Part shown: positions 8,091 through 15,681 of the stretch, in pieces | Layout: each line of letters opens with the position of its first letter | How positions within the stretch are numbered: the stretch's first letter is position 1 | Assembly (NCBI GenBank): GCA_964578745.1 | Contig: CAZODZ010000022.1 | Coordinates: 1-21,573 of the forward strand | DNA from: SKVJ01 sp964578745 | GTDB taxonomy: Bacteria; Chloroflexota; Dehalococcoidia; GIF9; AB-539-J10 | Length of the DNA: 21,573 nucleotides | Direction: 5' to 3' | The notes under the pieces: model-generated | Seen by the model: the letters and a program-made list of their open reading frames with translations, nothing else | What the model was told of the DNA's origin: nothing | Database searches by the model: none | Program-made: the position numbers and the translations under genes

Positions 8091-8428
8091 TGTCCGAGAA
8101 GAGAATGCTGGTCGTTGATGCTGATCTCGTGGCCAAGATAGACGAGAACCGGGGCGAGCTCAGCAGGTCCGAGTTCATTGACCTGTTGATAGAGGGCCAA
8201 CTGCGTAACAGGGAAGACAACGGTCGGAAGAAGTCAAGGTCTGCGGATGATGATGTGGTCACCCGCGAGGAGTTCATTCAGTTCCAGGAAGGGGCGAAGG
8301 AGCTCCTGAGGAGCTTTCTTGAGTTCTTCATCAACTATGGTCTCGAACTGGGCCGCGATCCTCGTGACGAGGAATTCGAGCAGCTCAGTCGGAAGTTGAG
8401 ATCGCTCGCGCGCTCGCACCGTGAATAG
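8090..8428 (+). CDS. Ribbon-helix-helix (CopG-like) small DNA-binding protein
   Basis: This is a 112-residue protein. The N-terminus MLVVDADLVAKIDENRGELS then RSEFIDLLIEG fits a beta-strand followed by two helices of the RHH/MetJ-Arc fold, with the turn at N-R-G-E-L-S-R-S. A Lys/Asp-rich linker leads to a helical C-terminal part (about 60-105, VTREEFIQFQEGAKELLRSF) that may dimerise or bind a partner. The start at 8090 has a strong AGGAGG 11 nt upstream. No toxin gene follows; a terminator closes the unit about 30 nt downstream, so an antitoxin role is not supported. It is likely co-transcribed with the winged-helix gene and may share its regulatory targets. Confidence 0.75.
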   Translation: MSEKRMLVVDADLVAKIDENRGELSRSEFIDLLIEGQLRNREDNGRKKSRSADDDVVTREEFIQFQEGAKELLRSFLEFFINYGLELGRDPRDEEFEQLSRKLRSLARSHRE

Positions 8429-8458
8429 CACTGCGCAATAAATAATGGGGAGCTTCAA

Positions 8459-8490
8459 GGGCCATCCTTGAGAGGGTGGCCCTTTTTCTT
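8459..8490 (+). terminator. Intrinsic terminator after the RHH gene
   Basis: GGGCCATCC (8459-8467), a 6-nt loop and GGGTGGCCC (8474-8482) make a 9-bp stem with one G-U pair, followed by TTTTTCTTT. This is a textbook rho-independent terminator separating the regulators from the GH3 gene. Confidence 0.9.
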
Positions 8491-8521
8491 TCCCTTTTCG
8501 TCAGCCACCGAGTCGGGACTG

Positions 8522-8534
8522 GAACTCTGTTCTA
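8522..8534. promoter_or_regulatory. Second copy of the GAACTCTGTTCTA motif, candidate operator
   Basis: It is identical over 13 nt to the core of the inverted repeat at 7684-7696. Here only the GAAC/GTTC arms remain symmetric. It sits 135 nt upstream of the GH3 start codon, so the small regulators could control both their own operon and the GH3 gene. No convincing promoter is recognisable next to it; the rest of 8491-8668 shows only the GH3 ribosome site. Confidence 0.4.
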
Positions 8535-8668
8535 GACGCTAATCACTGTGCAGATCCCTCGGACGATTGTCATAGTTACCACGTCTGGCGGTGTGCTGGC
8601 CGTCTCGACATTGTCCGGTTTTCAACAGGGGTGAAGCCAGAGAGAGTGTTGTACGGAGGTTCATTAGC

Positions 8669-10339
8669 ATGATAAGGCCTATTGATCTTCTGCGTGAGGG
8701 CAGGAAGGATGACATGTGGCAGATGTGTTGCGGCTTCCTCGACCTCAGCCTGGAACAATTCATGACCATACAGCGGCGGCTGATGCAGGAACAGCTGCAA
8801 CTGCTCGGAGCAAGCGAGCTCGGTAGGAAGGTGATGCGCGGTGCCAGACCAACGACGATTGATGAATTTCGTAAAGTGGTGCCGCTGACGACGTATGACG
8901 ATTATATCCCTGAGCTTACCGAGAAACGTGAGGATACGTTGCCTGCTCCGGTAGCGCAGTGGGTAAGGACGTCGGGCTACACGGGCAAGTACGAGGCGAA
9001 GTGGATTCCGCTCTCGGAGAGATTCGTGCAGGAGACCGAAAAGCTGTGCGGCGCTATCGCGATTCTATGTCTCGCCAACCACAGGGGCGACATGTCGAAA
9101 GTGCGACAGCATCTGAAGGTCCTGTCGACATTCGCCTCACCCCCGTACGCTTCAGGCGTGATCGCCGGACTGTTGCAACAGGCCATCAATTGTGACTACC
9201 TGCCCTCGAACGCGGCTGAACTTGGTTTTGTGGACAAGGTCAAGAAGGGGTTCGACGATGCCCTCGAGGAAGGGCTTGATGGGTTTGGTGGCCTCCCGTC
9301 AGTTCTTGTGACTGTGGGCGAGCAGCTGAAGCAGCAAGCCGGCAATATCGACCGCAGCAGGCTGCTGCGTCGTCGCCGGGCGCTTCTTCGGGTCCTGCGC
9401 GGTCTGGTGCGCAGCAAGCTTGCTGGAAGAGCGATGTTGCCGAAGGACCTGTGGAACGTGTCCGGCATCCTGGGCGGTGGCACCGACTCGGCGGTGTTCA
9501 AGAAGAAGGTGCTGGAGCTCTGGGGGCGGTGCCCCCTTGAGATCTATGCCGGCTCCGAAGGCGGCATCTATGCCGTCCAGACCTGGGCGTATGAGGGGAT
9601 GACGTTTGTCCCCAATGTCAACTTCTTTGAGTTCATCCCTGAGCGTGAGCACTTCAAGTGGCAGATGGACCATTCGTACCAGCCTGAGACTGTCCTCCTC
9701 GATGAGGTAAGAGCAGGTGAATCGTACGAGCTCGTGTTGACGAATCTGCATGGCGGTGCGCTTACACGCTATCGCGTCGGCGACGTGATACGCATTACGG
9801 CACTTGAGGATAAAGTGAACGGTATCCGCATTCCACAGATGGTCTTCGATCGCCGGGCCGATGATCTGATAGACATCGCCGGGTTTGGCAGGCTCACGGA
9901 GCGAGTCATCTGGGAGGCTATCGAGAGCAGCGGGCTGCCGTACGTCGACTGGACAGCTCGCAAGGAACTCGTCGCTGGCCGCGCTGTTCTCCATGTCTAC
10001 CTTGAGCCCTCCATGTTGCCTGTTCCTGCCGAGATGACATATGCGACCACTCTGTATGACTGCTTCAGGGAACTGGATCGGCGCTATGATTTCAATATCT
10101 ATGCCATCTTCGGTGAGGACGAGGCGCCCCCGCAGGAACTGCCCATCGCTGTCACTTATCTGAAGCAGGGCGCCTTCGCGCGGTATATCACACGGAGGCA
10201 GAACGAGGGCGCAGACCTTGGCCATTTGAAGCCTCCGCATATCAATCCGTCCGACGCGGTACTTGAGGCGCTTGACCAGCCGGTGGTGGAGGTTGAGCGG
10301 GTCGCGAAAGAATCGTCAGAAAGGGTGATAGCCCAGTAG
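8669..10339 (+). CDS. GH3-family acyl-adenylating enzyme (acyl-amido synthetase-like)
   Basis: This 556-residue protein resembles the GH3 auxin-responsive family of the ANL superfamily, which adenylate a carboxylic acid and, in plants, join it to an amino acid. It has an ATP/P-loop motif RTSGYTGKYEAKWIP (about 100-114), YAGSEGG (293-299), a FFEFIPE strand (319-325) and the YRVGDVI motif (368-374), then a C-terminal lid domain to 556. Length matches GH3 proteins (about 550-600). The frame is open further upstream, but the ATG at 8669 has GGAGG 9 nt before it. Bacterial homologues are mostly uncharacterised, so the substrate is unknown. It stands alone between two terminators, with a possible shared operator upstream. 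The family call is firm; the reaction is inferred. Confidence 0.88.
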   Translation: MIRPIDLLREGRKDDMWQMCCGFLDLSLEQFMTIQRRLMQEQLQLLGASELGRKVMRGARPTTIDEFRKVVPLTTYDDYIPELTEKREDTLPAPVAQWVRTSGYTGKYEAKWIPLSERFVQETEKLCGAIAILCLANHRGDMSKVRQHLKVLSTFASPPYASGVIAGLLQQAINCDYLPSNAAELGFVDKVKKGFDDALEEGLDGFGGLPSVLVTVGEQLKQQAGNIDRSRLLRRRRALLRVLRGLVRSKLAGRAMLPKDLWNVSGILGGGTDSAVFKKKVLELWGRCPLEIYAGSEGGIYAVQTWAYEGMTFVPNVNFFEFIPEREHFKWQMDHSYQPETVLLDEVRAGESYELVLTNLHGGALTRYRVGDVIRITALEDKVNGIRIPQMVFDRRADDLIDIAGFGRLTERVIWEAIESSGLPYVDWTARKELVAGRAVLHVYLEPSMLPVPAEMTYATTLYDCFRELDRRYDFNIYAIFGEDEAPPQELPIAVTYLKQGAFARYITRRQNEGADLGHLKPPHINPSDAVLEALDQPVVEVERVAKESSERVIAQ

Positions 10340-10377
10340 AGTGGCCTTTGCCTGATGTGGCCGGAAGGAAGGAGAAA

Positions 10378-10404
10378 GGGCAGCCTCACCGGGCTGCCCC
10401 TTCC
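10378..10404 (+). terminator. Hairpin terminator after the GH3 gene
   Basis: GGGCAGCC (10378-10385) pairs with GGCTGCCC at 10392-10399 in an 8-bp stem closing a short loop. It is followed by CTTCCC, which is a poor T-tract, so termination may be partial or factor-assisted. Confidence 0.6.
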
Positions 10405-10523
10405 CTGTCCAGATATGACCGATATCACCGGGCATGACTGAAGTCCTGCACCATTGTCGCCTCTGCCACGTTGTTGTGTTGGCACTGTCATCGTTGTATG
10501 ACCTAGGTAGTACTTTGGACATC

Positions 10524-10551
10524 TTGACGACAGTCACACGTGTGCCATAAT
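10524..10551 (+). promoter_or_regulatory. Candidate leaderless promoter of the c-di-GMP gene, with a palindrome in the spacer
   Basis: TTGACG (10524-10529), a 16-nt spacer and CATAAT (10546-10551) place the transcription start at about 10558, the A of the ATG. The spacer contains the perfect 10-nt palindrome CACACGTGTG (10535-10544), immediately before the -10, a likely site for a repressor or MerR-like regulator. Confidence 0.55.
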
Positions 10552-10557
10552 TCGGCA

Positions 10558-13500
10558 ATGAACACCCACGTGGTAATACCCAGCGTTGCGTGTGTTGCCT
10601 ACTTACCTTTACTTGCTGTCTTGTTTGCTAACCGTCCATGGGGTGACAAGCAGAAATTGCTTGTCGCCTTTCTGGTACCTGCCTTTCTGTGGAGTCTCAC
10701 GGACCTCTTTGCCCGAAGCGACTATCTGGTGGCCCACAAGACATTTCTTGCGCAGGTAGTGATATGTGTTGCCATATGGGCGATCGTCCAATATCACTAC
10801 TTTGTTACCTCGTACTTCCGCAGTCGGTATCGACTTCCCCGGCTTCCACTGGCATATCTGTTCGTTATTACCACTGTCGCGCTGTCGTTGTTTGGCGTGA
10901 TCCCACGCGAAGTAGTCCTGACTGCCGAAGGCCTTACTGTGCACTACGGTGTACCTCTCCTCATCATTGCGGGTCTCATGGCTACAGCGCTTGGTGGTAG
11001 AGATGCATGGGCTCTGTTGAAACAGCACCGACGCTCAAAGGATACTGTTGAGCGGAATCAGACTGCCTACCTCATTACCACCATTGGCATCTTCATATTC
11101 TTCATGATGCTCAGCTTTGTTCCCTCGGGAGGGAGTTTCCCGTGGGCCCATATAGGCAACCTGTTGACTGCAGGCCTTCTGAGCTACGCGGTCGTGGCCC
11201 ATCGCCTGGTTGACATTGGCGTCGTGATGCGCCGGGCACTTGTTCTTGTGTTGCTGTACGGCGCCGGCATTTGTGGTGCCCTTCTGGTCCTGATCCTGCT
11301 CAGGGTCATCTTCGGGCTCAAGTACGACAGCACAACGGCGGGTATGGTGATTGCTGTTGGCGTTCCTATTGTATTTGTGCTCAATAATGTCGTCCGCGAT
11401 CTGCTGCAGCGCAAGGTTGAGGCTGCATTCGTGGGTAACCGCTACGAGGCGCGACGACAGCTTTCCGATTTTGTCGAACGCATCTACGACGTTCCGACTC
11501 TTGAGCACTTCGGGCGGCAGCTCGTGTCGCTGTTGGCAGGCTCAGTTGATGCAACGGCTGTCTATCTGCTGCTGCCTGGAGACCAGGGCAGGGATTTCGT
11601 CGTTCACTTTTCATATCCGCTGTCTGACGGTTTGGAGCACTCGAAGCCCGTCATAAAGAGCGAGAGCCCGGTCTTGACCTGGTTGAGGCGTGAAGGACAG
11701 ATGCTTCCAAGCCGCTACCTCAGCATCTGTCCCGAGTTCCAGGCGCTATGGAAACAGGAAAGAGACGAACTGCGTATGGCCGGCATCGAGCTGTTCCTGC
11801 CACTTATGAACAGGGGTGAACTCGTTGCGGTTCTGGCAATCGGCTCGAGAGTCGGCGGCAAACCGTATTCGGTGGAGGAGCTTGGCCTCGTGCGCACTGT
11901 GGCTGGCAAGGTCGCGGCCAGCATGGAAAAACAGTATCTCTACGAACAACTTCAGAAACAGGACAGGCAGCTGGCGCTTCTCAACCGTCTTTCGCGAGTG
12001 GTCACGTCGAGCCTCGACATGCGTGATGTATTCCAGGGTGTTGCCCGGGAGCTCAAGAAGGTCGTCCCGCTGGATCACGCGGCCGTTGCTCTTGTTGACG
12101 GTGACAAGGTGAGACTCCAGGCGGTTTTCGGTCAGGTATCAGCGACAGACCTCGCCGAGATGTCGCATCCAGTCGCAGGGACGGCAACGGAGTGGATTAT
12201 AAGGCATCGACGTGGGGTCTATCAGTCTGACTTGCAGTCCAGGCGGATGTATTGGCCTGATGAGCACTACCTGCGGGAGGGTCTCAGGTCTATTGTGCAT
12301 GTGCCGCTCATCGCAAGAGACCAGGTAATCGGCACGCTGATGGTTGCGAATACAAGGCCGAACATGTACGGGAAAGAGGATATTCGTCTCCTTGAGCAGG
12401 TCGCTCGACAGATTGCCACACCGCTTGAGAATATGACTCTCTATGCACGGGCCGAGCAGCGGAGCCGCATTGATGAACTCACGGGTCTATTCAACAGGCG
12501 CCATTTTGAGGAACGCTTGAAGGAAGAAATCTCGAGACATTCTCGCCAGGACAGTGTCTTCTCGCTCCTGATGATGGACCTCGACTCGTTCAAGGCGTAC
12601 AACGATATGTACGGACATCCATCCGGCGACAAGTTGCTGAAGCTCGTTTCCTCGCTCGTTGGCGCTTCTATCCGTGAGAGCGATCAGGCATTTCGCTACG
12701 GCGGTGATGAGTTTGCCGTCATACTGCCGCATACGAGTGTGGAAGAGGCCTTCGTGGTGGCCGAACGTGTGCGCACGAGTGTCGTGAAAGAGATGGAGGT
12801 CAACCAGAGCGGTGTTACTATCAGCATTGGCCTTGCATGCTACCCGGCTGATGGTGTGATGTCTGGTGAGCTTGTGGCCACTGCGGACACTGCCCTCTAC
12901 TACGCGAAGAACACCGGTGGCAATCGTACGTATGTCTCCTCAAAGATATTCTCAGAGTCTGAGTCAGGTGGTGAACCGAAGAACAATCACCGCGGCAGTG
13001 GCCTCAGTGCTGTGTATGCACTTGCGGCTGCGGTCGATGCCAAGGACCACTATACCTATGGGCACTCACGTAAAGTGAACACCTACGCGGTTGTGCTTGC
13101 TGAGTCCCTTGGGCTGCCATCGGACGAAGTCTCCCGCATCAGTACGTCGGCGCTGCTTCACGATATCGGGAAGATCGGCGTACCGGACCGAATTCTCAAC
13201 AAGAAGGGTGAACTGGACGCCGATGAGTGGGAGGCTATCAAATCACACCCGCGTCTTGGTGCCAACATAGTCGGCAATGTGCCTGACCTTGCTCCGTGTG
13301 TCAGCGCTATTCTCTATCACCACGAGCGTTGGGATGGCAAGGGTTATCCTGAAGGGCTTCAAGGCAAGGCCATTCCGTTGGCCGCACGAATACTCTCAAT
13401 CGCGGACGCGTTTGCCGCAATGGCCTCCGCTCGGCCCTATCGCGATGCTCTGCCAGATGAAGAGGCGCTGCAGAGGCTCCGTGAGGGGGCGGGAACTCAG

Positions 13501-13599
13501 TTCGACCCCGATCTGGTCGCGGTCTTCGCGGAGGAAGTCGAGGCTGGACTGCCACGCAGGGATGGAGTCAGTCGTGTTCCCCCCATCCAACCGGGCTAG
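10558..13599 (+). CDS. Membrane c-di-GMP enzyme: 7TM-like sensor, two GAF, GGDEF and HD-GYP
   Basis: A 1013-residue signalling protein. Residues 1-280 hold about eight or nine hydrophobic helices resembling the N-terminal membrane region of some histidine kinases. GAF-like domains lie at about 315-460 and 485-630. The GGDEF domain (about 635-795) has an intact RYGGDEFAVI site (713-722) and the inhibitory RxxD (RESD, 706-709) five residues before it. The HD-GYP domain (about 812-995) has HDIGK (868-872) and HHERWDGKGYPEGL (921-934). Both synthesis and hydrolysis of c-di-GMP are therefore possible; which one dominates is unknown. The in-frame GTG at 10540 lies upstream of the predicted transcription start, so the ATG at 10558 is chosen. 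There is no ribosome site, consistent with a leaderless mRNA. Such proteins link membrane or small-ligand signals to surface attachment. Confidence 0.95.
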   Translation: MNTHVVIPSVACVAYLPLLAVLFANRPWGDKQKLLVAFLVPAFLWSLTDLFARSDYLVAHKTFLAQVVICVAIWAIVQYHYFVTSYFRSRYRLPRLPLAYLFVITTVALSLFGVIPREVVLTAEGLTVHYGVPLLIIAGLMATALGGRDAWALLKQHRRSKDTVERNQTAYLITTIGIFIFFMMLSFVPSGGSFPWAHIGNLLTAGLLSYAVVAHRLVDIGVVMRRALVLVLLYGAGICGALLVLILLRVIFGLKYDSTTAGMVIAVGVPIVFVLNNVVRDLLQRKVEAAFVGNRYEARRQLSDFVERIYDVPTLEHFGRQLVSLLAGSVDATAVYLLLPGDQGRDFVVHFSYPLSDGLEHSKPVIKSESPVLTWLRREGQMLPSRYLSICPEFQALWKQERDELRMAGIELFLPLMNRGELVAVLAIGSRVGGKPYSVEELGLVRTVAGKVAASMEKQYLYEQLQKQDRQLALLNRLSRVVTSSLDMRDVFQGVARELKKVVPLDHAAVALVDGDKVRLQAVFGQVSATDLAEMSHPVAGTATEWIIRHRRGVYQSDLQSRRMYWPDEHYLREGLRSIVHVPLIARDQVIGTLMVANTRPNMYGKEDIRLLEQVARQIATPLENMTLYARAEQRSRIDELTGLFNRRHFEERLKEEISRHSRQDSVFSLLMMDLDSFKAYNDMYGHPSGDKLLKLVSSLVGASIRESDQAFRYGGDEFAVILPHTSVEEAFVVAERVRTSVVKEMEVNQSGVTISIGLACYPADGVMSGELVATADTALYYAKNTGGNRTYVSSKIFSESESGGEPKNNHRGSGLSAVYALAAAVDAKDHYTYGHSRKVNTYAVVLAESLGLPSDEVSRISTSALLHDIGKIGVPDRILNKKGELDADEWEAIKSHPRLGANIVGNVPDLAPCVSAILYHHERWDGKGYPEGLQGKAIPLAARILSIADAFAAMASARPYRDALPDEEALQRLREGAGTQFDPDLVAVFAEEVEAGLPRRDGVSRVPPIQPG

Positions 13600-13615
13600 C
13601 GTTGTTGTGCTCTGA

Positions 13616-14269
13616 TCAATTGTCCACCTTGATTGCAAGCGCGCACACGTTCCTGCCTGACTCAGCGGGGCCCGAGTGTCGCCCCTCGCATCCCAGCCAC
13701 AGGACCTCGAAGCCGGTTTCTGTGAGGCAGGATATCAACTCCGCAGGTGTGAACAGGTGATATGTTCGGTACAGGGTTACGTTGCCGCAGCGCCACGGCA
13801 CCATCCTGTCCTGCGGCCCTGATCGGAATGACGGCTGCAGGTGATTCCAGACGCTGAGATATGCCTCGCCGCTGGGCCGCAGCACCCGATTGAGTTCCCT
13901 GAAGGCGCCAAGCCTTGCACTCTGCTCGTCGATGTGATGCAGCGCTGCGATACTCACGGCATAATCGAAGGATCCCTGGTCGAAGGGAAGTGCTGTCAGA
14001 TCAGCCTGCACTACTTCGGCGTGGAAGCCATGCCTCTTCATGTACTGGCGGGCCATCGTGAGCATGCGCGCTGAGAAATCGACGCCGTATAGTTCAAAGC
14101 CGTCGACAAACGGAAGAAAGTCAGGGCCATGTGCACACCCGAGGTTCAGCAGGCGTCCGCCCTGCCAGCGTACGGCCACCTCTGACAGCTCCTCGCCAAG
14201 TAGCGGCCAGTGCCGGAATCCGTACCACGATTCCGCGATGCGGTCGAACGTCTCTTTGTTTGTAGCCAA
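13616..14269 (-). CDS. Trm9/ALKBH8-like SAM methyltransferase (putative tRNA cm5U34 methyltransferase)
   Basis: This 217-residue class I methyltransferase has SAM motif I LLNLGCAHGPD (40-50), acidic residues D64 (YGVDFS) and D90 (QADL), then FDYAVSIAALHHI (101-113) and SVWNHLQPSF (139-148). The S-I-A-x-x-H-H and V-W patterns, the N-terminal FDRIAESWYGFRHWPL and the late YHLFTPAEL are typical of archaeal and eukaryotic Trm9-like enzymes, which methyl-esterify 5-carboxymethyluridine at tRNA wobble position 34. It begins at a TTG with AGGGAG about 8 nt upstream. The elp3 start lies 29 nt away in the opposite direction, which strongly supports a joint role, since Elp3 makes the cm5U substrate. 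No Trm112-like partner gene is visible. A general small-molecule methyltransferase remains possible. Confidence 0.75.
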   Translation of the reverse strand: MATNKETFDRIAESWYGFRHWPLLGEELSEVAVRWQGGRLLNLGCAHGPDFLPFVDGFELYGVDFSARMLTMARQYMKRHGFHAEVVQADLTALPFDQGSFDYAVSIAALHHIDEQSARLGAFRELNRVLRPSGEAYLSVWNHLQPSFRSGPQDRMVPWRCGNVTLYRTYHLFTPAELISCLTETGFEVLWLGCEGRHSGPAESGRNVCALAIKVDN

Positions 14270-14288
14270 CTCGACTCCCTGCTAGACT
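14260..14288 (+). promoter_or_regulatory. Weak candidate promoter of elp3, near-leaderless
   Basis: TTGTAG (14260-14265), a 17-nt spacer and TAGACT (14283-14288) stand 10 nt before the elp3 ATG. This is the same spacing as at the 4518 gene. elp3 has no Shine-Dalgarno sequence. The -35 would lie inside the first codons of the divergent methyltransferase gene. Confidence 0.35.
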
Positions 14289-14298
14289 CCAGCTTAGC

Positions 14299-15681
14299 AT
14301 GAAGAAGGCTACTCGAACTATCTCCGGCGTGACTCCGGTCGCTGTCATGGCAATGCCATACCCCTGTCCCGGACAGTGTGTCTACTGTCCTTCAGCGGAA
14401 GGGGCGCCAAAGAGCTATACGCTGGAGTCGCCTGCCGTCCTGCGTGCTATCCGCTGCGGCTACGATGCCGCCGAGCAGGTGCGGCAGCGTTTGCATTCAC
14501 TTCGCATGATGGGGCACCCGGTTGACAAGATCGAGCTTATCATCATGGGAGGAACGTTTCTCGCGTACCCCTCCGATTACCAGTACTCCTTTGTAAAGTC
14601 GTGTTTCGATGCCCTCAATGGCTATGAGTCGGTCGATCTGGAAGCGGCCCAGGCTGCGAATGAGGAATCAGCACACCGCTGTGTAGGTTTGTGTGTCGAG
14701 ACCAGGCCGGACTGGTGTGGAGAAAACGAGGTTTCGCGTCTACTCGAGTTCGGTGCCACAAGAGTGGAGCTTGGTGTGCAGACGCTTGACGATTCCATTC
14801 ACGCGCTCACTCGCCGTGGCCACGGCGTTCGAGAGGTACAGGCCGCTACGCGGCTGCTTCGAGCCCACGGTTTCAAGGTGTACTACCATTGGATGCCTGG
14901 ACTGCCTGGCTCGACTCCTGCACGTGACCTCGAGCTTGCGCGGGAGCTTTTTGACCAGCCCGAGTACAGGCCGGATGGATTGAAGTTGTATCCGACGGTC
15001 GTTGTAGCAGGCTCCGAACTCGAGGACTGGTATCGGAACGGGAGATTCCGTCCACGAACCACCGAAGAGATGACTAACCTCCTTGTCGATATCAAGCAGA
15101 TAGTCCCGCCCTACGTGCGGATCGCACGGCTCATGCGAGACATCCCCCGCAAGTTCATCGTGGCTGGCTGCGACAATCTGGCTCTCCGGAGCACCGTCCT
15201 TGCACGGATGCGCCATCTCGGTCTCCAGTGCAGATGTATCCGCTGTCGGGAATACGGCCACAGGCAGCGCGACGGTTGGTCCATCAGTGAGCCGGAGCTT
15301 GTGACACGAGAGTACGCTGCCCGCGGCAGCCACGAAGTCGTGCTCAGCTACGAAGATGAACGGGAGACGCTTTTTGGACTGTTGCGTCTTTCGCTGCCAT
15401 CGGGGGATGGGCAGGCCGGGGCAGGCTGCGAGGCAGCCACGGTACGTGAGTTGCATGTCTTTGGAGCAGAGGTGGAACTTGGGGGGCGCAACAGACTCGC
15501 TGCTCAGCACAGGGGCATCGGAGCAGCGCTCCTGGCCGAAGCCGAAAGTATGGCCTTTCACAAGTATGGTGCTGCAGGGATACGTGTACTCAGCGGCGTC
15601 GGCGTCAGGCCGTACTACTACCAGCTCGGGTATGAGCGACAGGGGCCGTACATGGTGAAGTCGCTGGGTGTACTTAGATGA
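14299..15681 (+). CDS. elp3: Elp3-type tRNA wobble-uridine carboxymethylating enzyme (radical SAM + GNAT)
   Basis: This 460-residue enzyme starts MKKATRTISGVTPVAVMAMP, the conserved start of the Elp3 core. Iron-sulphur cysteines are C23, C27 and C30 (CPGQCVYC), with MGGTF at 83-87 and the radical SAM core to about 290. The zinc-type linker is CRCIRC (311-316), and RELHVFG (383-389) opens the acetyltransferase domain. HRGIGAALLAEAE (404-416) would bind acetyl-CoA, and VGVRPYYYQLGYERQGPYM (434-452) is a hallmark of Elp3. Elp3 uses SAM and acetyl-CoA to install a carboxymethyl group at C5 of U34 in tRNAs. It lacks the N-terminal extension of eukaryotic and many archaeal Elp3 proteins. A stop at 14263 excludes a longer form. 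Its 3' end overlaps the convergent radical SAM gene by 8 nt. Confidence 0.95.
   Translation: MKKATRTISGVTPVAVMAMPYPCPGQCVYCPSAEGAPKSYTLESPAVLRAIRCGYDAAEQVRQRLHSLRMMGHPVDKIELIIMGGTFLAYPSDYQYSFVKSCFDALNGYESVDLEAAQAANEESAHRCVGLCVETRPDWCGENEVSRLLEFGATRVELGVQTLDDSIHALTRRGHGVREVQAATRLLRAHGFKVYYHWMPGLPGSTPARDLELARELFDQPEYRPDGLKLYPTVVVAGSELEDWYRNGRFRPRTTEEMTNLLVDIKQIVPPYVRIARLMRDIPRKFIVAGCDNLALRSTVLARMRHLGLQCRCIRCREYGHRQRDGWSISEPELVTREYAARGSHEVVLSYEDERETLFGLLRLSLPSGDGQAGAGCEAATVRELHVFGAEVELGGRNRLAAQHRGIGAALLAEAESMAFHKYGAAGIRVLSGVGVRPYYYQLGYERQGPYMVKSLGVLR

Noticed and set aside
8090..8428. Antitoxin of a toxin-antitoxin pair
   Set aside because: The RHH fold invites this idea, but no toxin-like partner follows and a terminator closes the unit; the neighbour is a winged-helix regulator.
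9299..10240. Open frame of 313 codons on the minus strand
   Set aside because: Antisense to the GH3 gene, with no domain features.
14740..15561. Open frame of 273 codons on the minus strand
   Set aside because: Antisense to elp3, whose radical SAM and GNAT motifs are clear.
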